A DNA stretch of 64,000 nucleotides from CAYPLH01 sp964411505 (GTDB lineage Bacteria > Bacillota > Clostridia > CAYPLH01 > DUMO01). The translations under genes and the position numbers were made by a program. Positions 9,166 to 18,967 of the stretch are shown in pieces. Numbering within the stretch: the stretch's first letter is position 1; the number at the start of each line of letters is the position of its first letter. Location of the stretch: the NCBI GenBank assembly GCA_964411505.1, contig CAYPLH010000002.1, positions 62,001-126,000 on the forward strand, read 5' to 3'. Under the pieces are notes generated by a model. That model saw only the letters and a list, made by a program, of their open reading frames with translations, ran no database searches and was not told the DNA's origin.

Positions 9166-10425
9166 CTAGAAAACCAGTATTGACAATGGATTTTCAAGCA
9201 GCTTCTTTATATCAGCCATGAATTTTGCCGCAAGCGCTCCGTCAATGACTCTATGATCGACAGATAACACCAGATTCATAACCGGTCTTATCAAAACCTC
9301 ACCATTTTCTGCTACCGGACATTCTTTAATCGCCCCTACTGCAAGAATCGCTGATTCCGGTGGATTTATTATAGCCGAAAATTCATCTATACCATGCATG
9401 CCAAGGTTGCTTAAGGTAAACGTGCCACCAGTAATTTCTTCCATAGAAAGACTCTTGCTATGTGCCTTATTCGCAAGCTCTCCAAGCTCTGAGCAAAGCT
9501 GTGCCAGAGATTTTGAACCGGCATCCTTTATTACTGGAACAATAAGACCATCTTCAACATCAACTGCAACTCCGATATTAATTTTTTCATGCCATAAAAT
9601 TGAGTCATTATCAAAGGAAGTATTAACCCCTAGATTTTGAGAAATTGCATGGGCGCAAGCTTTTATCAACATATGAGTCACACTGAGCTTGAGTCCTTTT
9701 GTACTGGAAAGCACACCTCCTGCCTCTCCTTTTAGCTTGAGCAGGTTGCTCATATCCACCTGAGCTTTGAAATATACATGAGGTATCTCCCTTTTGCTCA
9801 TAGATAATCTGTTTGCAATAGTTTTCCTCATATTAGTCATTGGTACTCTCTTACCTTCTTGCTTAACTTCCTGCCTGCCTACCTGCTTATCCTCCATGGC
9901 AAGTTCCTTGCGACTATTTTGTTCATCAAGCTTTTTATTTCTCTCAGAAATAGCTTTTTCTATATCTTTTTTTACTATTCTACCGTTAGGACGGCTCCCT
10001 TTAATTTTTGTGTAATCAATATCGTTCTCTTTTGCAATTTTTTTAGCCAAGGGAGAAATAAATATTCTAGAAACAGAATTTTGAGCCTGTTCAGCCTTTG
10101 ATTCAATTAAGACCTCTTTTTCAATCTGAACTTCCGGCAAAACCTCTGCCAAAGTTTCTTTTTTGTCATGCAACCATCCATCAGCTTCATCTCCGCTTCC
10201 AATTACACAAATTGGTTCAGCCACGGCTGCATCATTTCCTTCGGCTACTAAGATATCTAAAAGTGTTCCGTCTTCTGTGCTCTCTATTTCCATAGAAATC
10301 TTATCAGTTTCAAATTCTACCAGCAATTCACCCTTTGACACCTTGTCCCCTACATTTTTATGCCACTTTAAAATTGTACCCTTTGTCATGGTAAGCCCAA
10401 GTCTGGGCAATGTTATAACTGCCAT
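9166..10425 (-). CDS. acoC: Dihydrolipoamide acyltransferase (E2)
   Basis: The core of the 2-oxoacid dehydrogenase complex, transferring an acyl group from lipoate to CoA. One N-terminal lipoyl domain carries the modified lysine in ETDKISME (K42). A peripheral-subunit-binding domain follows (ISPLAKKIAKENDID, about 120-155), then the catalytic domain with the SVDHRVIDG motif close to the C-terminus. I choose the ATG at 10425 (MAVITLPRLG) because GGGAGGG lies just upstream; a start six codons earlier would have no space for a ribosome site. It follows the E1beta stop by 18 bases. Gene order A-B-C-L resembles acetoin dehydrogenase operons, but pyruvate is also possible. Confidence 0.9.
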   Translation of the reverse strand: MAVITLPRLGLTMTKGTILKWHKNVGDKVSKGELLVEFETDKISMEIESTEDGTLLDILVAEGNDAAVAEPICVIGSGDEADGWLHDKKETLAEVLPEVQIEKEVLIESKAEQAQNSVSRIFISPLAKKIAKENDIDYTKIKGSRPNGRIVKKDIEKAISERNKKLDEQNSRKELAMEDKQVGRQEVKQEGKRVPMTNMRKTIANRLSMSKREIPHVYFKAQVDMSNLLKLKGEAGGVLSSTKGLKLSVTHMLIKACAHAISQNLGVNTSFDNDSILWHEKINIGVAVDVEDGLIVPVIKDAGSKSLAQLCSELGELANKAHSKSLSMEEITGGTFTLSNLGMHGIDEFSAIINPPESAILAVGAIKECPVAENGEVLIRPVMNLVLSVDHRVIDGALAAKFMADIKKLLENPLSILVF

Positions 10426-10443
10426 AACCAGCCCTCCCTTCAA

Positions 10444-11418
10444 TTAGAACATTTTTCTTACCGCTTCTACAATATCGCTTACCTGAGGTAAAACATAGTT
10501 TTCCAGATCCTGGGCATAAGGTACCGGAACATCCTTACTCCCAATCCTGTATATTGGAGCATCCAGATAATCAAAGGCTTTTTCTGCAATAATTGCAGCT
10601 ACCTCAGACATAACACCACAGGTTAACCATGTTTCCTGTAATGCAATTACTCGGTTTGTCTTTTTTACCGAATTAATAATAGTTTCCTCATCGAGAGGTT
10701 TTATAGTTCTAAGGTCGACGATTTCTACGCTGATACCTTCCTTTTCAAGGATTTCAGCCGCCTCTTGCGCTTTATGTACCATATATGAATAAGTTACTAT
10801 GGTTACATCAGTACCCTCTCTTTTTAAATCCGCTTTTCCTAAGGGAACGATAAAATCCTCATCCTCGGGAACCTCACCTTTAATTTCGTAAATGTTCTTA
10901 TGCTCAAAAAAGATAACCGGATTGTTATCACGTATTGCAGCTTTTAGCAATCCCTTAGCGTCTTTTGGTGTGGATGGCAGTACTACTTTTAGTCCCGGAA
11001 CAAATGCAAACCACGATTCAAACATGTGCGAATGCTGTGCAGCGGCTGATACATAACCTCCGACAGGCGCACGAAGAACCATTGGAATACTAAGTGTACC
11101 TCCGAACATATATCTCATATTTGCTGCTTGGTTTACCAACTGGTCAGATGCAATGGTAATCCAATCAGAGAATTGCAGCTCTGCAATCGGGCGAAGTCCG
11201 GTTGCAGCAGCACCTACGGCTGCACCCACATAACCAGCTTCTGAAATAGGCATGTCAATTACTCTTTCAGGTCCAAATTCCTTGTGCAACCCACGACTGC
11301 AGCCAAAAGCTCCACCGTAGGGTCCTACATCCAATCCCCAAAGTACAACATTTTTATCTCTTCGCATTTCTTCAGCCATCGCATCCCTTATGCTTTCAGA
11401 ATATGATTTTATACTCAT
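10444..11418 (-). CDS. acoB: 2-oxoacid/acetoin dehydrogenase E1 beta subunit
   Basis: A 324-residue thiamine-diphosphate-dependent subunit that pairs with E1alpha. The N-terminal pyrimidine-binding half (VVLWGLDVGPYGGAFG, RVIDMPISEAGYVGAA) and the C-terminal transketolase-type domain (VEIVDLRTIKPLDEETI) are both complete, and the length is typical. It is located 25 bases after E1alpha and 18 bases before E2 in one operon. It would decarboxylate pyruvate or cleave acetoin with E1alpha. The specificity cannot be fixed from sequence alone, and no regulator of the AcoR type is next to it. Confidence 0.9.
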   Translation of the reverse strand: MSIKSYSESIRDAMAEEMRRDKNVVLWGLDVGPYGGAFGCSRGLHKEFGPERVIDMPISEAGYVGAAVGAAATGLRPIAELQFSDWITIASDQLVNQAANMRYMFGGTLSIPMVLRAPVGGYVSAAAQHSHMFESWFAFVPGLKVVLPSTPKDAKGLLKAAIRDNNPVIFFEHKNIYEIKGEVPEDEDFIVPLGKADLKREGTDVTIVTYSYMVHKAQEAAEILEKEGISVEIVDLRTIKPLDEETIINSVKKTNRVIALQETWLTCGVMSEVAAIIAEKAFDYLDAPIYRIGSKDVPVPYAQDLENYVLPQVSDIVEAVRKMF

Positions 11419-11443
11419 TTTTTATCACCTCGTATCAGTAATT

Positions 11444-12391
11444 TTATGCATAAACACCTTCCAGTGCAGATTCAACAGACGGAACAGGACTTTCCTTCGC
11501 AAATCTGACAGCGGTATCAATTTCATCTCTTACTTTCTTTTCAATTTCTGCCAATACATTTTCGTCTATAGTTCGACTCAATACTTTCCGATACCTTACT
11601 ATCGGATCCTTTTCACGCCATTCTCTAACCTCTTCCTTGGGTCTGTATGTGTCTGGCTCACCCTCAAAATGTGTGTGCCAACGGTAGGTTTTGTATTCAA
11701 TAAGTGTAGGTCCTTCTCCTGACCGTGCTTTTTTCACTGCTTTTCTTGCAGACTCAAACACGGCTTCCACATCGTTCCCATCTACAGCCAAACCTTCAAT
11801 TCCATACGCTAACGCACGATCTTTGATGTCCTCAATGTTTCTGACGTTTCTCTGTTTTGTTCCTACCCCATAGAGATTGTTTTCACATACAAACACCACA
11901 GGAAGCTTAAACGCTGAAGCTATGTTTATGGATTCATGAAATGTTCCCTGATTGCTCGCCCCTTCTCCAAAAAAGCTTATAACCACTTTACCATTTTTTT
12001 GAAGCTTTGAGCTCAAGCCTGCCCCAGTTGCTATGGGAATCCCTGCTCCAACAATTCCGTTTGCTCCTAATATTCCCAGCTCCGGTACAGCAATATGCAT
12101 TGAACCGCCTTTACCCTTACAGTAACCGGTGCTTTTTGCGTACATCTCCGCCATCATAAGATCAGACCTTGCACCCTTTGCCAAAACATGACCATGTCCC
12201 CTGTGAGTGCTTGTAATATAATCGCTCTCCTCAAGGGCTGCACATGTTCCCACAGCAATAGCCTCTTCTCCTAGGTAAAGATGAAAAGATCCTTTGAGTT
12301 CGCCTTTAGAAAACATTTCACTTACCTTTTCCTCAAACAATCTTATACGATACATATCTTCAAACATCTTCAGCTTTTTATTGTCATTCAT
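11444..12391 (-). CDS. acoA: 2-oxoacid/acetoin dehydrogenase E1 alpha subunit
   Basis: First gene of the four-gene complex operon, 315 residues. The thiamine-diphosphate motif is seen as GEGASNQG with the closing NN of VFVCENN, and the phosphorylatable-type loop region HGHVLAKG is present. The short length fits bacterial alpha2beta2 E1 enzymes. A strong GAGGAGG site precedes the ATG. Upstream lies a chimeric gene remnant, so the promoter must sit within 12392-12480 or the remnant itself; I see no clear box. The cell would use the complex to make acetyl-CoA from fermented sugar or acetoin. Confidence 0.9.
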   Translation of the reverse strand: MNDNKKLKMFEDMYRIRLFEEKVSEMFSKGELKGSFHLYLGEEAIAVGTCAALEESDYITSTHRGHGHVLAKGARSDLMMAEMYAKSTGYCKGKGGSMHIAVPELGILGANGIVGAGIPIATGAGLSSKLQKNGKVVISFFGEGASNQGTFHESINIASAFKLPVVFVCENNLYGVGTKQRNVRNIEDIKDRALAYGIEGLAVDGNDVEAVFESARKAVKKARSGEGPTLIEYKTYRWHTHFEGEPDTYRPKEEVREWREKDPIVRYRKVLSRTIDENVLAEIEKKVRDEIDTAVRFAKESPVPSVESALEGVYA

Positions 12392-12439
12392 TATAAAACC
12401 TCCTCATATCCGATAGTGCTCTTCTACATTTTACTTCGC

Positions 12440-12852
12440 TCAGATACTTATTACAATCTCAATATATTTACTTTCTATAAATTTTTGTACTTTAAGCACC
12501 ATAAAAGATGCTTGTGCTGTGATGCTGCCATTAAAATCACAAATAACTGCTGCAATTTTTGTCCCAGCAAGGTCAACACCTACTACTTTTTTTCCCGCTC
12601 CATGTAAAGCGTCTCTTGGATCTTCTTTTACCGTAGAACCATAATTAGGTTTACCCTTGAATGTATCTCCATCAATAACAGCCCATCGTGTGTTTTTTAA
12701 AGGTTAATCTTTAGCTGAAAGTATCGACACTATCCTGTTGTACAAATGAAATTATAGAAGTCTCAGTTGTTTTTGCGTGACCAAATCCTAAAGATAGCCC
12801 ATTCTCATCAATAAGTACCATTGTATAAATAACTCCGCAAACACGAAAGGGA
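12440..12852 (-). pseudogene. In-frame creatininase-ROK chimera remnant
   Basis: On the minus strand the first block (CGVIYTMVLIDENG, GFGHAKTTETSII) matches the middle of the creatininase-family protein at 57908-58723 (IYTMALVDERG, GYGHANLMETSIM). After a stop and frameshift near 12715 it continues NTRWAVIDGDTFKG and EDPRDA, the same protein's next segment. It then runs in frame into VVGVDLAGTKIAAVICDFNG, which matches the first residues of the ROK kinase at 23336-24316. The frame closes at a TGA at 12440. Neither half has a start or a full domain. It records a recombination or deletion between paralogues of two genes now at opposite ends of the locus. Confidence 0.75.
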
Positions 12853-12869
12853 ATTAATTGACATGTTAG

Positions 12870-12922
12870 ATAAAAAAACGGTTAATATTAAGGAAGCAAG
12901 AGAGATGCCCCTTGCTTCCTTC
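12870..12922 (-). terminator. Rho-independent terminator
   Basis: An 11-bp perfect stem (AAGGAAGCAAG with CTTGCTTCCTT) lies just past the stop of the DNRLRE lipoprotein gene, with a run of seven T on the minus strand a little further on. Confidence 0.75.
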
Positions 12923-12934
12923 TTGGAAAAGCTC

Positions 12935-13663
12935 CTACTTTGTATTAATAACCAAATTAGGCCTAAGTTCCGCTCCTTTATCTGTATCTTTTGTGGCTAG
13001 GAATCCACGACCTTCGCCTGTTGGTATAAGTATGAATGAATATGTGCCATCACCTTTTATATAATCAGTAAGATCAACCTCAGCCCATTCTCCGTCATTT
13101 GGTGTTTTAAACTCACCTATTTTTTCATCTTTCTCAGGCATAGTCTCCCATGATAACGCTTGTTCGGTCCAACTGTTACCAACAGACCAGACCTCAGTAT
13201 TTCCATCTACGCCTGCTTTTGTACTAGCGCAATATACATTGAAAATTGCCGAATCAATCTCCCCCGTTACCCCAGATACTTCAAATTTGAAAAATCCAAA
13301 TTTCTCGTTTCCTTCTGAACCCACAAGCCCCATTTGAGGTGCTGTAGGGCTGGTTTCGCCCTGCTTGTTAAAATTAACCATGGCGTCTTCCATCGCAATA
13401 AGGGTGAGGGTTTGAGGCTCTCCTGCTGGCTCTGTAACGGTTTCACTAGGTTTAACTTCTTCAGAAGCTAATGACGGCTCAGTTTCCTTCGGTGTTGTTT
13501 CTGGAACTTTTTCTGTTGTAGGCGGTACCGGTTCAGTTCCCTCTGTGGATGATTCTACTGGCTGTGTATTCTCAGGACCTTTGTTATTAACCTCACACGC
13601 ACTAAACATAATTCCAACTATTAATACTGCAAGAATCAAAGAAATAACTTTACTGGCTTTCAT
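12935..13663 (-). CDS. DNRLRE-domain lipoprotein
   Basis: 242 residues: a signal peptide with lipobox (FSAC, Cys near 23), a Glu/Pro/Thr-rich linker (about 30-82), then one DNRLRE (CBM96-like) beta-sandwich domain with the hallmark WTEQALSWETMP and TYSFILIP segments. It is probably a membrane-anchored carbohydrate-binding lipoprotein on the outer face. It is the downstream neighbour of the giant SLH-anchored DNRLRE/lyase protein, although a large palindromic element and its own promoter dyad lie between them. A similar pair exists at 47282-51427. The long untranslated leader, about 230 bases, is unusual. Confidence 0.85.
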   Translation of the reverse strand: MKASKVISLILAVLIVGIMFSACEVNNKGPENTQPVESSTEGTEPVPPTTEKVPETTPKETEPSLASEEVKPSETVTEPAGEPQTLTLIAMEDAMVNFNKQGETSPTAPQMGLVGSEGNEKFGFFKFEVSGVTGEIDSAIFNVYCASTKAGVDGNTEVWSVGNSWTEQALSWETMPEKDEKIGEFKTPNDGEWAEVDLTDYIKGDGTYSFILIPTGEGRGFLATKDTDKGAELRPNLVINTK

Positions 13664-13890
13664 TGTTTTCTTCCCCCTTAAATTTCTTAGTGTAAATCTA
13701 TTTTAATTTTAAATAGATCTCTTATAACATTATTTTCTAGCTTCGTACCATATAACTTTATTTTTGTAATCTTTCCAAAACTTAAGTTGTAGGCTCACAT
13801 TTCACAGTTAATTATTTTAGGTGTTGTATCTTCTTGTTAATAATATAATCTCTCCCTAGTAAGTCTAAAAGTGAGCATATAGGTTTAAAA

Positions 13891-13919
13891 TCATATTATC
13901 ACATTGTGATAAATCATGC
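13891..13919 (-). promoter_or_regulatory. Promoter with embedded dyad (site A)
   Basis: A perfect 8+1+8 dyad TTATCACATTGTGATAA (13896-13912) sits between a -35-like TTGCAT and a -10-like TAATAT with 17 bases between them on the minus strand. It lies about 230 bases upstream of the DNRLRE lipoprotein start. Related dyads precede several other genes here. Confidence 0.6.
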
Positions 13920-13965
13920 AATACTTTTTACACTACACCACCCGTTTGTAACCAAGCAGCACTTA

Positions 13966-14211
13966 CAGTTCACTCGGGGGTATTATATCCTATGAACAAT
14001 CATCTCTAACACTTCTATACAGCTTCAGCAAGGAAAACACAGTTTAAAATGCCTTTTCGTTAAGTAATTCCGTGAACTCACTTGCGTTCAAACAGCACGG
14101 ACATTACTAAACTCTAAGGCATTTTAAACTTAGTTTTCCTAAGCTTTGCTGTAATTAGCCGTATTAGAGATGATTGTTCACTATCAGTTTTGCTAAGACC
14201 CCCGTGAACTG
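13966..14211. repeat. Large near-palindromic intergenic element, copy 1
   Basis: A 246-bp imperfect palindrome with roughly 115-bp arms and a short loop near 14090. The outer arms are CAGTTCACTCGGGGG and CCCCCGTGAACTG. Inside, TGAACAATCATCTCTAA and AGTTTAAAATGCCTT have matching partners on the other side. The flank 14200-14300 contains a second piece (GTAGCTAAAAAGATATAAC, GAAACATTAG) that forms one arm of the copy at 61956. No coding frame is present. It occupies the gap between the SLH protein gene and the lipoprotein gene. Confidence 0.85.
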
Positions 14212-14360
14212 TAACCAAGCAGCGCTTACAGTTCACAGGTAGCTAAAAAGATATAACTTTTGCAATGTTATGAAACATTAGTGAAATTCAGCTTTCCTCC
14301 TACTATATAACCGCAGGCTTTCATGCCTTGTTGCTATTACCTGTTTTTTAACCTTTTGTC

Positions 14361-17300
14361 TTACCTCATAGAAGGCTCAAGCATTCTTATTATAATTGTT
14401 GCAGCTTCTGCTCTGGTAGCATTCAAATTATCTTTAAATTCACCATCCTGATATCCCGCAACTATACCTTTTGAGTAGCCCTTGATCACTGCTTCTTTTA
14501 AATCTTCCCTTATAGAGGAAAAATCCTTGATTGCTTTTTCATATTGGCTTAAGTCGCTTTCAAACTGCTCGTCTGACAATGCCCTCACAACAATCCTTAC
14601 CATTTCTCCTCGGGTGATTGAACGGGTAAATGTGTCAAATTCTCCGCTTAAAATAAGGTCTAACTCCATTGCTTTTGCAACATATCCATCCGCCACATCA
14701 GTATCACTAGGCTTGATATCATTGTATCCTAATGCTTTGACTACCATTTTAGCAAACTGATCAACCTGTATTGCTGCATTAGGGGCAAAGCTTCCATCCT
14801 GATATCCTGCCATAATTCCCTTTGAAACCAACATGTTGACACTGTCATAAAACCAATCAGCCATCTTAATATCACTAAATTTCACACCAATTATTGGTTC
14901 CGAGCTGGGATTTCCACTCTTATAAAGCAGTACCTGGTTAATATCGGTTGTACCCACTCTATCTTGAAGAATAATGTGTCTTCCTGTCCCAAGAGTAGTC
15001 TTTCCAAGCTGAGGATTTATACTGCTGAACAAAATATCCCGGCAGTTTTCAACCTTAAACAATACATTCGGCGCTCCACCGCCTCCTTCTCCAAACACAC
15101 GGATATTACGGCTTCCATGAATATTTAAAATTACTCTGCTTCCTTCATATTTTATACCATATATATCAATATTGCCGGCATTTCTTATTTCACATCCAAA
15201 CTCATTGTTCGCCTGTGCATTTCCTAGCTGCGGCTGGAAGTGATATATTTTGATTGGCTCTGTGGTTCCGTCTATGAGGCACTGGGTATATGTTGGCTTC
15301 ATATGGGTTGCAGCAGCAACACCCATGATATAGAATTTTCCTCCGCCATTGCCACGTATAATAAAGTTTGGTCCGTCAGAAAGCGTTCCTCCGCTTCCTT
15401 TACCACCCCTTCTATACACAACACCGCGTATAATCGAATTACGCCCGGCCTGCCATAAAACAGCATAACTCGTACATATTATTTCGCTAGGAACAGTCTC
15501 ACCTCTTGCTTTGGCCCGCTCAATATGAGGTGCGCTTACAAACAGACGCAAAAATGCCAGTATAGTTGTCGCATCCGCATCATCTACAGTTTTTATAAGC
15601 GGCTGTGGGTTAGTCGAATCCAAAAAGTCGCCGTTGGGATTTTCATCAGGTCCTGTTATCGGTAATATAGCGGTAGCATTCCTAGAGGCTCCGACAAGAT
15701 GCGTATTAGCTTTTAGTTCTAAGGATTTTGAAATTCTGTATATGCCTTTAGGTAAAAATAACGGTAGATTTTTCGCACTTGCCTCATCAATTGCTCTTTG
15801 CAAAGCAGGGTACTGATCGGTATAATTCTCTTTGTTTCCATCGGCGGTAACGCCATAATCCCAGGCATTCAGTATTCCGGGAACATCATACCATGGGAAA
15901 ACACCATCCCAGGTATGTTGGCTTTGAAGATCAGAGGGAATACTGCTTTCATTGATACCCGTCAGCTCCACATCAGCATTGGAGGTAAACTGCTTATTGC
16001 CGTTTATAATTACAACATCAGGTCTAACGGTTTCCCCATTATAAGCCTGCTGATCGGCATATGAGACATAAGCCAAACCTGCATAATCATTTATTTTGCA
16101 CCATCCGGCTGCGTTTCCGTTAAAAACAGTGTGTTTGCCCGCAGCATCTTTTATTTCTGACAATACTTCAGCATTTTTGACATACACATTATTAAGGTAC
16201 ATCGATCTGTTCGCGGTAATTGCAGGAACGCTCGCCTCTTGTAAAGGCATTTCTATTATTCCGTCTACCATGCTAAGCCCTGCATTAAATGGGAACTTAT
16301 CAATCTCCCCGGTCAGTTGAATAGCATTTGCTCCTGGTGCAGGTGCAAGCTTGGCTCCTACTAGTACAAGAGGACCTCTTGAATTGTTGTAAATACATGC
16401 TGCTGTCTGCCCGGTAAAGGTCGCATAAGATACAGTAGCCTCAGGCTGGGACATCCCAATGTACATTCCATACATTCCACCTGTGGCAGATATACGGTGT
16501 ATTGCTCCTCCTGAGCCAAGGGCATCACTAAAGCCTGCAAATGCCCCGGTAGCATCAACGTTTATACACTCCATGCTAGAATGCTCACACGCAAGGAAAT
16601 CTACTCCAATTGCGCCCGGGTTCCCATTAGTACCGTTCAAATCCAGATCAATACTATTCAATTCTTGTGAATAGTTTATATTGCTCTGTTCAAATATATT
16701 GGGTGCTACGCCCTCAATAGCCCATAAATGGATTACAGGCTTGGGTTCTGTAATATCGTTAAAATCAGGAGCATTATCAACCAGCTTGATAACGGATCTG
16801 TTTTTTAAATCCGATGATCCTCTTAAAACATTTCCAAAATCATTTCTACCCATTGCAACTTCTACGGCTGTACCATTATCATAATTGGGACTAATGCATT
16901 CTAATGTGTCACTAACAAGATAAGTGCCCGAAGGCAAATAAACAACACACCTTGCATCCCTGCCATCATTGATAGCTCTTTGTATCGCAAGTGTGGAATC
17001 AGTTATTCCGGTATTGTCTGCGTAATAAGGTGCTTTTGTTACATCAAGTATTCCCATACTGATAAGCTTATTATCAGAGTAGCGTTCTACAACACGGCGT
17101 CCCGATGGGAGTACATCCTTCAAGATATTTTTTGTTATACCATTCTGATACTCAATATATATCTCGGGTCTGTCATCGGCTGCTTCATTTGAGTTAATTA
17201 AAACACTGCCAGGAGCATCAGTTGTGACTACAAAAGAGTATCTTCCTGTTCCGGTTATATAGCTCTTTACATCAAACTCCAACCAGCCCGCATCAGCTGG

Positions 17301-18917
17301 GAGCTGTATTTGCCCGATAGGCTTACTTGGCATGGCAGCAGGTTTATTTCCCCACGTGAGCGTATCCTCCGTCCAGCCGTTGTATGTGCTGTATATATTT
17401 ACTTTTCCTTCGGGAGCTCCTCCCTGATAATAGAGTCTTAATTTTGCTTCATTAATGTCGGTATTTAGTTTCCATATATCAAAGGCAATATAAGCTTCCT
17501 TCTTATCCTCTGAACCGTTTAGTGTCAGCGTATTTGATTGTCCATCGGAGGAATGAGCATTAACCGTCACATCATCCGAAGAGTGCTGCACAAGTCTTCT
17601 TACAACACCAAAATCTGCTGGTAACGGTTCACGTGGAGGTACATATCCATCTCCATATATTATTTCAAGTTCTGCACAATTTTCAGCGTTGCCGTCTTTT
17701 GCATCCATAATTATCTTTGCTTTATGATCATCTGAAGTAAGGCAGAAGGAGTATGTTCCGTTCTCCTTTACATATTTAGTTACGTCAGCTTCTATCCAAT
17801 ATCCTGCTACAGCAAAAAAGTTAAACTGTGCAATTTTTTCTTTTTGCTCCGGTCTGTTATTCCATGTAATGCCGTTTTCCTGCCAGCTATTGCTTGTGCT
17901 CCATACAGACATAGGAGTTGCAGGCTCGCCCTTTACAATACCGTTTACATAAACCCTAAGATATACCTTCCGAATAGGCTCATCAATACCTGAAACATTA
18001 AACTTAAGGTAAGGCTCAAACATGTTTCCTCCCTTTTGCAGCACCAAGTTTGTTCCACTACCGTAGTTTAGCACAGATCCCGAATTGTTTGCCACATAGG
18101 AATCCTCTGTAACCTTTATTGTTGTTGTCTTTGCGGGATCACCGTGGTCACCTGGCACCGGTGGCGTAGGTGTGACTTCACTTCCCAGATCAGGCGTAGG
18201 CTGTACTTCTGGGTCAGGTGTAGGATCAGGTGTATGCTCATCTCCGCTTCCAGGATCCATCTGTGCCGTTGGGTCATAGGTTATTACAAGCTTTGCACAG
18301 GGTACCGTTTTATTCTCTTTTGAAGCAAAATTTGTTCTCTGGGTACCGCTTGAAACTAAATGAAAAGCATAGGTGCCGTTTCCTGTGATTGCACTTGCAG
18401 CGTCTACCTCAATTAATTGAGGTGTTCCTGATTCTACCGCAGTGGGATTTTCAAAATCCCCCACAAGTACTTCTTCGCTTCCATCGTCCATTGCAACAGG
18501 TCTGTTTGTGTATGTCAGTGTTCCATCATCCCAAGCTGTGCCTGTAAGATATATCGAGGTGATGCCTGCCGATGTTTCAATTCCGTAAGTGTAACTTAGC
18601 TCAAGCTTTGCGCTTACTATCTGCCCTTCCACACCTTCTACAAGGTATTTTAGGTATCCTTCTCTTGGTCCAGCAGTTCCAACTGCTACCGTTGCAAGAT
18701 TACCTTGCGGTTTATCTTTGTTTGCTTCATTCCCTAAAACTCCGGCATCATCTGTCGGATCAAACACCAAAGTTACCAGCGTCGGCTCAGCCATAGCTGT
18801 AAAAGTAAGACCCCCAAGCAATGCTGTAAATGTAAAAACAAAAGCTAAACACATTGAAAGCAATTTGTGCTTTTTCACGCCACTTTTAGGTAAGTGTGCT
18901 TTTCTTTTTATTGACAT
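14361..18917 (-). CDS. SLH-anchored DNRLRE/pectate-lyase-fold surface protein
   Basis: A 1518-residue secreted protein: signal peptide (about 1-43, cleavage after AMA), three DNRLRE (CBM96-like) domains (about 45-212, 265-425, 445-590), and two right-handed beta-helix halves of the pectate_lyase_3/GH55-like type. The first half starts at DVTKAPYYADNTGITDSTLA (near 625) and the second near 1050. At least two clear SLH repeats follow at the C-terminus (MAGYQDGSF and VAGYQDGEF), which bind secondary cell-wall polymer. A Pro/Thr/Asp linker lies between the first two DNRLRE domains. The design suggests a cell-wall-bound enzyme or receptor for an anionic glycan. It is 50 bases after the DegT gene and probably the last gene of that operon. 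The catalytic residues cannot be assigned. Confidence 0.88.
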   Translation of the reverse strand: MSIKRKAHLPKSGVKKHKLLSMCLAFVFTFTALLGGLTFTAMAEPTLVTLVFDPTDDAGVLGNEANKDKPQGNLATVAVGTAGPREGYLKYLVEGVEGQIVSAKLELSYTYGIETSAGITSIYLTGTAWDDGTLTYTNRPVAMDDGSEEVLVGDFENPTAVESGTPQLIEVDAASAITGNGTYAFHLVSSGTQRTNFASKENKTVPCAKLVITYDPTAQMDPGSGDEHTPDPTPDPEVQPTPDLGSEVTPTPPVPGDHGDPAKTTTIKVTEDSYVANNSGSVLNYGSGTNLVLQKGGNMFEPYLKFNVSGIDEPIRKVYLRVYVNGIVKGEPATPMSVWSTSNSWQENGITWNNRPEQKEKIAQFNFFAVAGYWIEADVTKYVKENGTYSFCLTSDDHKAKIIMDAKDGNAENCAELEIIYGDGYVPPREPLPADFGVVRRLVQHSSDDVTVNAHSSDGQSNTLTLNGSEDKKEAYIAFDIWKLNTDINEAKLRLYYQGGAPEGKVNIYSTYNGWTEDTLTWGNKPAAMPSKPIGQIQLPADAGWLEFDVKSYITGTGRYSFVVTTDAPGSVLINSNEAADDRPEIYIEYQNGITKNILKDVLPSGRRVVERYSDNKLISMGILDVTKAPYYADNTGITDSTLAIQRAINDGRDARCVVYLPSGTYLVSDTLECISPNYDNGTAVEVAMGRNDFGNVLRGSSDLKNRSVIKLVDNAPDFNDITEPKPVIHLWAIEGVAPNIFEQSNINYSQELNSIDLDLNGTNGNPGAIGVDFLACEHSSMECINVDATGAFAGFSDALGSGGAIHRISATGGMYGMYIGMSQPEATVSYATFTGQTAACIYNNSRGPLVLVGAKLAPAPGANAIQLTGEIDKFPFNAGLSMVDGIIEMPLQEASVPAITANRSMYLNNVYVKNAEVLSEIKDAAGKHTVFNGNAAGWCKINDYAGLAYVSYADQQAYNGETVRPDVVIINGNKQFTSNADVELTGINESSIPSDLQSQHTWDGVFPWYDVPGILNAWDYGVTADGNKENYTDQYPALQRAIDEASAKNLPLFLPKGIYRISKSLELKANTHLVGASRNATAILPITGPDENPNGDFLDSTNPQPLIKTVDDADATTILAFLRLFVSAPHIERAKARGETVPSEIICTSYAVLWQAGRNSIIRGVVYRRGGKGSGGTLSDGPNFIIRGNGGGKFYIMGVAAATHMKPTYTQCLIDGTTEPIKIYHFQPQLGNAQANNEFGCEIRNAGNIDIYGIKYEGSRVILNIHGSRNIRVFGEGGGGAPNVLFKVENCRDILFSSINPQLGKTTLGTGRHIILQDRVGTTDINQVLLYKSGNPSSEPIIGVKFSDIKMADWFYDSVNMLVSKGIMAGYQDGSFAPNAAIQVDQFAKMVVKALGYNDIKPSDTDVADGYVAKAMELDLILSGEFDTFTRSITRGEMVRIVVRALSDEQFESDLSQYEKAIKDFSSIREDLKEAVIKGYSKGIVAGYQDGEFKDNLNATRAEAATIIIRMLEPSMR

Positions 18918-18967
18918 ATTTTTAGACCTCCCTTGATATTTATTAATATATACAAGCTTTATTTTCC

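Noticed and set aside
12281..12607. A plus-strand frame over the E1alpha start
   Set aside because: It is a shadow of E1alpha and the chimeric remnant; the conserved protein text is on the other strand.
13966..14211. Palindrome as a simple terminator
   Set aside because: Arms of about 115 bp and the repeated family across the window do not fit a terminator; no T-run follows.
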